From: JAGQZY01 sp964588335
GTDB lineage: Bacteria > Bdellovibrionota > Bdellovibrionia > Bdellovibrionales > JAGQZY01
Direction: 5' to 3'
DNA length: 64,000 bases
Assembly: GCA_964588335.1 (NCBI GenBank)
Contig: CAZPOV010000016.1
Span: 10,472 to 74,471, forward strand
A program made the position numbers and the translations under genes. Within the stretch, counting starts at the first letter, position 1. Every line of letters starts with the position of its first letter. The notes beneath the pieces were generated by a model. The model searched no databases, was not told the origin of the DNA, and saw only the letters and a program-made list of their open reading frames with translations. Below are positions 26,818 through 34,160 of the stretch, one piece after another.

Positions 26818-28269
26818 TTAATTAATTGTAAGAGCCTTATATGCGTTCAACATTCCATGCCCATAAACAGCATTGGGAGTGGCGCTGCCAGGGAAACCAG
26901 GGCAGGAGGTTTTCGCTTTGATGGGTGTTGCTGAACGCTGCAGCCTATCAATTGTAAAGTCAATTTGACCAATAAGCTCCGGTCGGTAAGACCACAACAA
27001 AGCCACGACTCCAGCCACCTGCGGCGAAGCCATCGAGGTTCCCGCTTTGTCATCATAAGCATCCACCGCCGAAGCTAAACTTGATTTTACGAAAGCCCCT
27101 GGGGCCACCAGACTGGGAGCCAACCGACTATCCAAAGACGAGGGGCCTAGCCCAGAGAAAAAGGCAATTTCATTAAGAAACGAATTCCAAGCTCCCACCA
27201 CAATGATGTCGCCCGCAAAACGCCCGGGTTGATCACTGATACTTCCGCAGTTGGGGCCATTGTTTCCGGCCGCGGCAACCAACATGATACCCGCCGCTTT
27301 AAAAGCTTTTACCAAACCATAAAACTCTTCACCGGTGCAGCCTTCATCAACAGGACAACTCCATGAGTTGTTAACAATATGAGGAGCCAGTTCCGGTCGT
27401 CCATCCTTTTCAACGTCACCGCCCAAAGGGTAAGGCGCCAAAAAGAAATCAAAACAACGCAGATAAGTCGAAACTTTTCCCACACCCTTTTTCATATTGC
27501 GGCAACCCATCCATTGGGCTTTCGGAGCAACCCCGATTTGTTGGCCCTGGTCGTCGTCACCGATCATGGTTCCCATGGTATGGGTGCCATGGTCTTTATC
27601 ATCACAGGGCTGTAAGCCTCCCGTTGAACAGGGTGAATCAATCACCGCATCCAACCAGTTGTAGTCGTGAGATAGGCCCTGGGCTTGGCTGCCACGATAT
27701 TTATTTATCAAAGCATTGTGGCGCCAAAAATATCCGGTGTCTTGCCCGGCGATCACAATACCCTCACCGTAGACCTGAAGGTCCTCCCAAACTTGATCGA
27801 CTTTAATTGTTTTCAAATGGGGAGGAATACCAATTTTCTGAGTCTCTGGCTCACTGGGTGGAGGAAATTCGGGGAAGGGTAACTTTAAAGAACTTTCAAC
27901 GTCCAATCCGATTTGTCGCACCTCAGAGAAACCAGCCAGTTTATCGATAAGCTCTTTTGAGGCGTTTGCTATAAAAATCGAATTGCTGGCAACAAAGGAC
28001 TCGAAATCTTTCTGTATGGAATTCAAATATTGAATCACCGGTTGTTGATTCACTTTTGATGTGTGAACCAACTTTTCAAAGACAAAAGCGACTCGGTCAC
28101 TACGGTTGAGAATCGAGGGCGCCTCTGATAAATCGGGCTGCCCTTTGAAATAAACCATCACATCGACTCTGGAGCTGTCCTGTAGGACGTCTTCCAGATG
28201 AGGAGTTATTGGACGGGCCGCCAAAGCGCCGCTAAAAAGTAGAATAGAAAGAATTGAAATGAGTCGCAT
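26818..28269 (-). CDS. exported S8 serine protease with N-terminal pro-domain
   Basis: The 483-residue protein starts with a signal peptide (cleavage near ALA, residue 17). A pro-region of about 125 residues resembles an I9-type inhibitor/chaperone domain. The catalytic domain has QDTGY (D177), DHGTHTMG (H227), AAAGNNG (N336) and AGTSMASPQVAG (S412), in the style of bacillopeptidase F. Cysteine pairs (PCSTGGLQPC, SCPVDEGC) suggest disulfides in an extracellular enzyme. It differs more from the other two S8 proteases here than they do from each other. It is the upstream gene of the pair with the hydrolase-protease fusion. Confidence 0.92.
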   Translation of the reverse strand: MRLISILSILLFSGALAARPITPHLEDVLQDSSRVDVMVYFKGQPDLSEAPSILNRSDRVAFVFEKLVHTSKVNQQPVIQYLNSIQKDFESFVASNSIFIANASKELIDKLAGFSEVRQIGLDVESSLKLPFPEFPPPSEPETQKIGIPPHLKTIKVDQVWEDLQVYGEGIVIAGQDTGYFWRHNALINKYRGSQAQGLSHDYNWLDAVIDSPCSTGGLQPCDDKDHGTHTMGTMIGDDDQGQQIGVAPKAQWMGCRNMKKGVGKVSTYLRCFDFFLAPYPLGGDVEKDGRPELAPHIVNNSWSCPVDEGCTGEEFYGLVKAFKAAGIMLVAAAGNNGPNCGSISDQPGRFAGDIIVVGAWNSFLNEIAFFSGLGPSSLDSRLAPSLVAPGAFVKSSLASAVDAYDDKAGTSMASPQVAGVVALLWSYRPELIGQIDFTIDRLQRSATPIKAKTSCPGFPGSATPNAVYGHGMLNAYKALTIN

Positions 28270-28298
28270 GGGCCCTTTTTGCTAGTACCTGTGTCTTT

Positions 28299-28328
28299 AG
28301 CGTAGATTCATGCTCAATAAAGTGTCAA
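28299..28328 (-). promoter_or_regulatory. candidate promoter of the S8 protease pair
   Basis: On the minus strand TTGACA (28328-28323) is followed after 18 bases by TACGCT (28304-28299). A TACTAG at 28287-28282, much closer to the start codon, may be a second element. Confidence 0.4.
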
Positions 28329-28410
28329 CTCGATTGCTCAATGCCCCTAACAAGCCATGACATCCACCCCCAACAGTTGTTTTAAGGGATTTCTCGACTA
28401 TTATCGGAGC

Positions 28411-29943
28411 ATGGCAAAATCAAAAGCTCCTTTAGAAGTTCGTAACGCAAAATTTGAAGACATTGATGAGATCGTTAACCTCGCCGAACGGGTTTATGTT
28501 GATATGCCCGCCTACAAAAAAGAGATGATTCGCGGTCAGATCACCAACTTTCAAGACGGTTGCTTTGTCGCCGTATTGAATGGCAAGGTTGTCGCTTACT
28601 CAGCCAGTCTGATCATCGAAGAGGAAAAAGCTTTAGCTCCTCACACGTGGTCTGAAATCACTGCCAACGGCTACGCTTCAACCCATAATGAGGATGGTGA
28701 TATTCTCTACGGTTACGAAACCTGTGTTGACCCCTCGATTCGCGGACGCCGAATCGGGCAAAGAATTTACAATGCTCGCGAGCGATTGGTAAAATTTGAA
28801 AACTTGAAAGGCATTGTGTTTGCCGGGCGCATTCCCAATTTTCACAAGCGACAAAAAAAGGTCAATGGTGTTGAAGATTATGTCCAAAAGGTCATGGACA
28901 AAAAAATACGGGACAACACTTTAGGCTTTCAATTGCGCTACGGCTTTGAAGTGGTGGGCGTCCTGGAAGGCTATTTGCCGACGGATCGTGAAAGTTTGGG
29001 TTACGGCGTTCACTTACGCTGGTCGAACCCTGAGTACGAGTCTGTCAGTTCACCCAAAAACCGACCGCCGCGACAAAATTCTGTGCGTGTGGTGTCGGTG
29101 CAATATCAAATGCGACCGGTGAAAAGCTTTGAAGAGTTTGCCCAGATTGTTGAATATTATGTCGATGTGGCAGGCGACTATCGTGCGGATTTTCTTCTGT
29201 TCCCAGAGCTTTTTACCATGCAGCTTCTGTCCATTGAAAATAAAGAAGTGCCACCCGACGTCGCTATTGAGCAAATGACTCAATACACAGAACGGGTTAA
29301 AAAGTTGTTCAATGATCTTTCGGTTCGATACAACGTCAATATCATCGCTGGATCTCACCCCACCAAGAAAGAAGGCGGCGTTCGCAATGTCTCTTACATC
29401 TGCCTTCGCGATGGCTCCATGCATGAACAAGAGAAGATCCACCCCACCCCCGATGAAAGATACTGGTGGAAAATTGAGGGTGGCGACAAAGTTCAAGTGA
29501 TTGATACGGACTGTGGCCCAATTGGCGTTTTGATTTGTTACGACAGTGAATTTCCAGAACTGACCCGGCACTTGGTGAATCAAGGTATTCACTTTTTGTT
29601 TGTGCCTTTTCTAACCGACAACCGGCAGGGCTACTGCCGAGTTAAGTACTGCTGCCAAGCCCGAGCTGTTGAAAATCAAATTTATGTGGCGATGGCGGGC
29701 AACGTCGGCGATCTTCCACGCGTCAAGAATCTAGATATTCAGTACGCCCAAAGCTGCATCTTGACCCCCTGTGATTTTCCGTTTGCCAGAGATGGCATCG
29801 CTGCTGACACCACCCCCAACGTCGAAATGGTCGCCATTGCTGACTTGCGCGTCGACACTTTACTGGAAGCTCGCGCCAACGGGGCTGTTCGCAATTTGCG
29901 AGACCGCAGGCACGACCTTTACTCGGTGAACTGGAAGAAATAA
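28411..29943 (+). CDS. bifunctional GNAT acetyltransferase / carbon-nitrogen hydrolase
   Basis: The N-terminal part (about 1-200) is a GNAT domain with VDPSIRGRRIGQRIYNAR as acetyl-CoA loop. The C-terminal part (about 225-500) is a nitrilase-superfamily amidohydrolase: glutamate in LLFPELFTMQ, lysine in EQEKIHPTPDE and cysteine in GVLICYDSEFPEL. This fusion is a known family, often annotated as a bifunctional protein; its substrate is unknown, perhaps an amidated or acylated metabolite. I prefer the ATG at 28411 because homologues start close to the LEVRNA segment, but an in-frame ATG at 28357 exists and neither has a well-spaced ribosome binding site. Confidence 0.87.
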   Translation: MAKSKAPLEVRNAKFEDIDEIVNLAERVYVDMPAYKKEMIRGQITNFQDGCFVAVLNGKVVAYSASLIIEEEKALAPHTWSEITANGYASTHNEDGDILYGYETCVDPSIRGRRIGQRIYNARERLVKFENLKGIVFAGRIPNFHKRQKKVNGVEDYVQKVMDKKIRDNTLGFQLRYGFEVVGVLEGYLPTDRESLGYGVHLRWSNPEYESVSSPKNRPPRQNSVRVVSVQYQMRPVKSFEEFAQIVEYYVDVAGDYRADFLLFPELFTMQLLSIENKEVPPDVAIEQMTQYTERVKKLFNDLSVRYNVNIIAGSHPTKKEGGVRNVSYICLRDGSMHEQEKIHPTPDERYWWKIEGGDKVQVIDTDCGPIGVLICYDSEFPELTRHLVNQGIHFLFVPFLTDNRQGYCRVKYCCQARAVENQIYVAMAGNVGDLPRVKNLDIQYAQSCILTPCDFPFARDGIAADTTPNVEMVAIADLRVDTLLEARANGAVRNLRDRRHDLYSVNWKK

Positions 29944-29944
29944 A

Positions 29945-30592
29945 TCAAATGTAGACCATGCCTCGCTCAAGAGCATTGTTTCTATCGAACGGCAACTTGG
30001 TCTGAGCGTTGAAAATAGCTCCTTTGAGGTTAGCCCCCTGCAAGTTGGCATGACTCAGATTGGCGCCCTTCAGATTGGCCTCTCGCATATCGGCATCTTT
30101 AAAGTCAGCGCCTGAAAAATCGGAATATCGCATACGACTATTGCGTAAGTTCGATTTAAAAAACCTTCCATTTTTGAAAATACCACGATTCATTCGTGAC
30201 CTTCGGGCTTGTGCTTTTGACATATCAATAGACGCCGCACTGGAACCGTTCAGCTTAGCACCCTCCAAGTTAGCACCTTGCATAGAAAACCCCTCCAGAT
30301 TCAATCGCGCTAAATTGGCTTTCTTAGCAATAACATTGTTAAGGTTTCGTCCTCTCTTGCGCATGACTTCAGCGATTCCTCTTCGGCCTCGATTGGTGAC
30401 CCGACGGATCGTATCGTCATAAATCACTTGGTAGGTGAACAGCATAAAAACAAAAGCAGGTATCAACAACAACAAGAAGAAGAACGGAAAGGCGGCAGCA
30501 CCCGGAGCCAGGGCGGTTAAGCCCACAGCCGCGGCGATAACAACTCCCACCATGGCGGTAAAAACAAAGATTCTATATAAAAACTGTAACAA
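29945..30592 (-). CDS. pentapeptide-repeat membrane protein
   Basis: Two membrane helices (about residues 5-55) are followed by a basic cytoplasmic stretch and a pentapeptide-repeat region with A(N/D)LxG units such as ANLEGAKLNG and ANLKGANLSHANLQGANLKG. Such repeats fold into a right-handed beta helix, often a protein-interaction or scaffold surface. The start is TTG at 30592, decided by AAGGAGA about 5 bases ahead. It is the last gene of the hpf unit, 20 bases after the BON gene. A membrane stress role is inferred only from the operon. Confidence 0.78.
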   Translation of the reverse strand: MLQFLYRIFVFTAMVGVVIAAAVGLTALAPGAAAFPFFFLLLLIPAFVFMLFTYQVIYDDTIRRVTNRGRRGIAEVMRKRGRNLNNVIAKKANLARLNLEGFSMQGANLEGAKLNGSSAASIDMSKAQARRSRMNRGIFKNGRFFKSNLRNSRMRYSDFSGADFKDADMREANLKGANLSHANLQGANLKGAIFNAQTKLPFDRNNALERGMVYI

Positions 30593-30612
30593 AATTTCTC
30601 CTTTCTTATTAG

Positions 30613-31803
30613 TTATTGGGTTGAACTGTTAAACGGGTTCTCGATGCTTGATTGCGAAGACTCCACTTGTAGTCGATTGACCACGGCTTTGATTCCTGAC
30701 ATCTCGCGAATCGTATTTTCAATTTGGCTCGCGGTGATATCGTTGATCACGTCTCCTTTTAGAAAAGCCTCACCCCTTAAAACCTTAACCTTGGCGACAT
30801 CAGGACTGCCAATGGTTAGCTTGTTGACGACCCTTTGGGCTTTCTTCGCCAGGGCCAAATCGCGAGCGTGTTGACGTGGTGAAATATCAACATCCGTTTC
30901 CACGGCTTTCACCCCTTTAAACATCGTCAGTTTCCTTTTAGCGAGGTTTAAAGTTTGCAAACTGGCTGCGGTTCCAACAATGGTTAAGTTTTGATCCTCA
31001 GGCCCCATGCGCACCATTAAAGTCTCTCCTGGCACGCCGTCTATTTCATCAAGCAGCTGATTGGCTCGGGTTCTGATAAAGCCCGGCAATTGGTCTTGAC
31101 CCACATGCAGTGAACTATCCACCACACCTCGGACCCCGGGTATGACCTTGATAAATTTTGACAATCGATTTTTTTCTCCCAGCGATTGCACCGCGCCACG
31201 CACGATGGCGATACCATTATACACCTCGATCTCAAGCTCTGGATTGAATTCTCCGAACTGACTCATCATTCGGTTAAGAATGGCTTTACGCAATGATGCG
31301 TCTGAATCCCGCGACCGAACTTTGAGTGTTTCAGTCTCTAAGGCGGAGGCAAAAGTCGAAGAAAAGGTTCGGCGTTCCCGAGGCCATTCGAAGACCATTC
31401 GGATTCCACGTTTGTACATCTCTCTTTCCTTCACCGCATTCACCCAATTGGGAACGATCGCAAAAAACGACATTTCTTGTAGCTTGGGTTTCGTACGCAG
31501 CCCTTTGTGGATACTTAAAATTTCTGATCGCACCAAGGGCGCACAGTAGATCACTGCATGCTCGCGTCCGGTGGCTTTCTCTTTCAAAGATTTGGCGGTT
31601 TTAAAACACATCACTTCAATACCGGTTTCTCCGAGGTCTGATTTGATTTTTCCCATCAGACGCTCATCTCCTAGTGCTAACACTCGCCCCATCCCATCTT
31701 GCTGCTTGGATGTCTGGAAATCCAGAACCTTTGCAGAGAAGTTGGAATCGGTCGCTCTCGGATTAGATGGAGCGTTTTCTGGCTCTCTTATTTTTCTGTT
31801 CAT
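30613..31803 (-). CDS. pseudo-receiver / triple BON domain protein
   Basis: The 396-residue soluble protein has a receiver-like alpha/beta domain at about 39-160 (VLALGDERLMGKIKSDL) in which the expected phosphoaspartate is replaced (VIYCAPL). Three BON-like modules follow at about 171-233, 243-307 and 317-380, each with the pattern of a short beta hairpin and a (V/I)xGVxxVxxxL ending. BON domains usually bind phospholipid and occur in periplasmic proteins such as OsmY, but no signal peptide is visible here. A cytoplasmic scaffold is therefore possible. The ATG lies inside the end of hpf (41-base overlap) and has AGGAGG. The order of domains is unusual; function is unknown. Confidence 0.68.
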   Translation of the reverse strand: MNRKIREPENAPSNPRATDSNFSAKVLDFQTSKQQDGMGRVLALGDERLMGKIKSDLGETGIEVMCFKTAKSLKEKATGREHAVIYCAPLVRSEILSIHKGLRTKPKLQEMSFFAIVPNWVNAVKEREMYKRGIRMVFEWPRERRTFSSTFASALETETLKVRSRDSDASLRKAILNRMMSQFGEFNPELEIEVYNGIAIVRGAVQSLGEKNRLSKFIKVIPGVRGVVDSSLHVGQDQLPGFIRTRANQLLDEIDGVPGETLMVRMGPEDQNLTIVGTAASLQTLNLAKRKLTMFKGVKAVETDVDISPRQHARDLALAKKAQRVVNKLTIGSPDVAKVKVLRGEAFLKGDVINDITASQIENTIREMSGIKAVVNRLQVESSQSSIENPFNSSTQ

Positions 31804-32113
31804 TTCGACCTCCTTTCTCTTTGGTTTTAATTATTCGCTTTTGGATTCTTTCAGCCGCCTGATTGATACTGTCGGCCAGCTGTGAAGACTTTGCTTCAAC
31901 AAATAGCTTTTTTAATCCAGGTTTTTTAACTTGAATGCGCGTTTGAAATTCGGGTAATCCTCGACTCAAATAGGCTGACTCTTTATCCAGCCAGACTTTA
32001 ACCCGACTGCGTTCCAGATCATCCTTGTCTTGCAGTTTATTAAGATTGTATTCGATGTGGTTCTCAAGCGCTGCGCTTTTCGATACGCCGCTATAGTTGA
32101 TGGTTAGATCCAT
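31763..32113 (-). CDS. hpf: ribosome hibernation promoting factor (HPF/RaiA family), short form
   Basis: The 116-residue protein starts MDLTINYSGVSKSAALENHIEYNLNKL and continues with two more beta strands and a basic C-terminal helix, the HPF/RaiA fold. The protein binds the small ribosomal subunit and silences ribosomes in stationary phase or stress. It lacks the extra dimerisation domain of long HPF. AAGGAGG precedes the ATG. It heads an operon with the BON and pentapeptide genes, and its upstream region (32133-32200) shares a long element with that of dps, so joint control in dormancy or oxidative stress is likely. Confidence 0.87.
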   Translation of the reverse strand: MDLTINYSGVSKSAALENHIEYNLNKLQDKDDLERSRVKVWLDKESAYLSRGLPEFQTRIQVKKPGLKKLFVEAKSSQLADSINQAAERIQKRIIKTKEKGGRNEQKNKRARKRSI

Positions 32114-32132
32114 AGTCTTCCTCCTTATTTAA

Positions 32133-32200
32133 ATTATCTCAAAGACTTACGCTTAAAAAAAATTGTTATTTATTTGCATTTCAATAAGAAATAAACTAAT
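32133..32200 (-). promoter_or_regulatory. hpf copy of a 68-nt control element shared with dps
   Basis: Aligned without gaps to 34093-34160, 50 of 68 bases agree (counted by hand). On the plus strand both begin ATTATCTC, have AAAAATTG at offset 25 and end ACTAAT or TCTAAT. Read towards hpf, the element ends in GAGATAAT, a possible -10, and the AT-rich upstream half would be the activator site. The lysR start codon lies only 9 bases from its other end. Confidence 0.62.
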
Positions 32201-32208
32201 CATGACCT

Positions 32209-33090
32209 ATGCAACGAATAAATCTTAACAAACTCTATTATTTCTATGTGGTCGCCAAAGAAGGCTCAGTAAAGGCCGCCAGTCAACTTCTCAACCTCAC
32301 ACAGCCCACCATCAGTGGCCAGGTTCGTGAACTGGAAGAAGACATCGGTTTTGAACTCTTCAACCGTAAACATCGCAAGCTCGAGCTGAATACCAATGGT
32401 AAAAAAGTTCTTAAGAAAGCCGATGAGATTTTTCGCTTGGCGGACAGTCTGGCCGATGCGACAGCGTTAAAAAACAAAAAAGAAAGAGCTCAGATACGCA
32501 TTGGCGCTATTCAATCTCTGTCTAACTCTTTTATTAATGATATTTCGACGCGTTTGTGGCGCGATGAATCGGTTCAAATTGAGATTTTTCAAGGGCGATT
32601 GCCCGATCTTCTGAAGATGTTGAATCATTCCGATATCGATATACTGCTTTCCGATGGCCCTGTCCCCTCATCAAAAAAACATCAGAACACTCCCTTGGGG
32701 CGCGACCATGTTGTGGCCGTAGCCAATCCAAAACTAAAGTTAGAAAACAAACCTTTCCCCAGCAACTTAGACCATGTTCCCTACCTGGCTTTTTCCAACG
32801 AAGGGCAGCTTCAAGCAGAGATTGACTACTATTTCGACCGCCACAATGTGCACCCAGAAGTCATGGGAAAAGTCGATGATATCACTTTGATGCGAGTGAT
32901 TACAGAGACCTCACCCTGTTTCACTATAATGCCTCGTCGAAGTGTCAAAGAGGCACTTCGCGATAAACGCTTGAAACTGTTGGGGCAAGTTCAAGGCGTT
33001 GAATCTGATCTATGGGCGATCACGCCACGGGTCAGCACCAATCGACGCTTGGTCACAAAAGTGATTAAAGATTACTTTAAAGGGAAATAA
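32209..33090 (+). CDS. LysR family transcriptional regulator, NhaR-like
   Basis: The 293-residue protein begins INLNKLYYFYVVAKEGSVKAASQLLNLTQPTISGQVRELEE, a winged-helix HTH of the LysR type closest in style to NhaR. A substrate-binding domain follows (about 90-290). NhaR-like regulators respond to sodium or alkaline stress in enterobacteria; the signal here is unknown. The gene is divergent from hpf and sits between the hpf and dps units, both of which have the shared 68-nt element. It is the obvious candidate regulator, but that is inference. The start codon has no strong ribosome binding site. Confidence 0.87.
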   Translation: MQRINLNKLYYFYVVAKEGSVKAASQLLNLTQPTISGQVRELEEDIGFELFNRKHRKLELNTNGKKVLKKADEIFRLADSLADATALKNKKERAQIRIGAIQSLSNSFINDISTRLWRDESVQIEIFQGRLPDLLKMLNHSDIDILLSDGPVPSSKKHQNTPLGRDHVVAVANPKLKLENKPFPSNLDHVPYLAFSNEGQLQAEIDYYFDRHNVHPEVMGKVDDITLMRVITETSPCFTIMPRRSVKEALRDKRLKLLGQVQGVESDLWAITPRVSTNRRLVTKVIKDYFKGK

Positions 33091-33097
33091 ATAAGAA

Positions 33098-33120
33098 AAG
33101 GGGTGCGAACTTCACCCCTT
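33098..33120 (-). terminator. intrinsic terminator of the dps / coiled-coil unit
   Basis: AAGGGGTG (33098-33105) and CACCCCTT (33113-33120) form a perfect 8-bp stem with a 7-base loop. On the minus strand the stem is followed by TTTTCTTATTT, so it mainly ends the leftward transcript of the coiled-coil gene. It may also stop lysR. Confidence 0.75.
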
Positions 33121-33139
33121 CCTCAAACTCAACTCAACT

Positions 33140-33421
33140 CTAGTGCAGGTTGTGATACGCTCGTTCGACTCCAGTCCATAATTCATCCCATGCTTTTTTT
33201 GCACTGCTTGATAAGGTTGAGTAAGCCATCCTGGCCGAGACTTCTTTCTTTTCAAGTTCAGCCTTCAATAATTTGTATTGATCTTCTAAAGCCCGAATCT
33301 GCTTTTCCTTCGCTTCGTCCAATTGTCCCTTGTTAAATTTAACCTGTTCGCGAAGTCGCGTTATTCGAGTCTCTAATTCATGCATTCTATTTTGGAAAGT
33401 GCTTTCATTTATTGTTTGCAT
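33140..33421 (-). CDS. small coiled-coil stress protein (sll1863-like)
   Basis: The 93-residue product is highly charged and helical (ELETRITRLREQVKFNKG, then LEDQYKLLKAELEKKE). Its end, AKKAWDELWTGVERAYHNL, is an amphipathic helix typical of the small sll1863-type stress response proteins. The gene lies 51 bases after dps in the same direction, and a terminator follows, so the two form one unit. It could bind membranes or another stress protein. The family call is by general resemblance only. Confidence 0.62.
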   Translation of the reverse strand: MQTINESTFQNRMHELETRITRLREQVKFNKGQLDEAKEKQIRALEDQYKLLKAELEKKEVSARMAYSTLSSSAKKAWDELWTGVERAYHNLH

Positions 33422-33472
33422 TGAGTTCCTCCTTCAATTCGTAAATTCATTTCGACGTTCATTCGATGGTGT

Positions 33473-34021
33473 TCAACTCAACGTCGATTTTAACATCCAA
33501 GCCATTTCTTCATGCTTTTTGAGAAGACTGGATAGAAAATCCTCGGTTCCGATATCGACCTCGGCTTGCGACTCTGCCGACAAGATTTTGCGAATCTCAT
33601 CACAAATCAAGTTGTGATCTTGTAACAGGTCTGCAATCATTGCCGACGTGTCTGGCGTGACCCCTGGCCTCTCGGTGACATTGGTGCGGATCGAAAACTC
33701 CGCAAGTGTTCCAATAGGCTGGCTGCCAATTTCACGGACCCGTTCGGCCACGTCATCGATAACCTCTAAGAGATCACGATACTGTTCTTCTAAAAATTCG
33801 TGTACGCTGTGAAATCGAGGTCCTGTCACATTCCAATGATAGTTGAGCGTCTTAGTAAAAAGAGCATACTCATCAGCCAAGACCGCGTTGAGTCCTCCAT
33901 CGAGGCTCATGGTGGCGATATCAAACTTTTCTTGAGCTTTCTTTTCACCTTTCGCCGGTGATTGAATCTCATTCGCCAATTCTCTTAAATTGTGTTCTTC
34001 TGCGGTACTTGCGTTTTTCAA
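33473..34021 (-). CDS. dps: DNA-binding ferritin-like protein Dps
   Basis: The Dps ferroxidase signature is clear: NYHWNVTGPRFHSVHEFLEEQY with DVAERVREIG supplies the His, Asp and Glu ligands at the subunit interface. The shell oxidises and stores iron and protects DNA in the cell. I place the start at TTG 34021 because GGAGG stands 5 bases before it; the longer frame to 34090 has no such site. The N-terminal tail is lysine-containing, which suits DNA binding. The start lies 72 bases from the shared 68-nt element, and the coiled-coil gene follows. Confidence 0.9.
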   Translation of the reverse strand: MKNASTAEEHNLRELANEIQSPAKGEKKAQEKFDIATMSLDGGLNAVLADEYALFTKTLNYHWNVTGPRFHSVHEFLEEQYRDLLEVIDDVAERVREIGSQPIGTLAEFSIRTNVTERPGVTPDTSAMIADLLQDHNLICDEIRKILSAESQAEVDIGTEDFLSSLLKKHEEMAWMLKSTLS

Positions 34022-34092
34022 AGAATCCTCCTTTTTAGCTGTTAATAAGGAGCCCGTGCGAAAACACACCGACCCCTTGATTCGATACAATC

Positions 34093-34160
34093 ATTATCTC
34101 GCATTCTTTGGATTAAGAAAAATTGATTATTATTTAGATTTTAATTAGATTTAATCTAAT
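34093..34160 (-). promoter_or_regulatory. dps copy of the 68-nt control element
   Basis: This is the partner of 32133-32200. It includes a perfect 9-1-9 palindrome AATTAGATTTAATCTAATT (34143-34161) that is imperfect in the hpf copy. Read towards dps, the element ends in GAGATAAT (34100-34093), a possible -10, leaving a leader of about 65 bases. Confidence 0.62.

Noticed and set aside
29050..29592. Minus-strand open frame of 180 residues
   Set aside because: It is antisense to the nitrilase domain, whose catalytic residues are intact.
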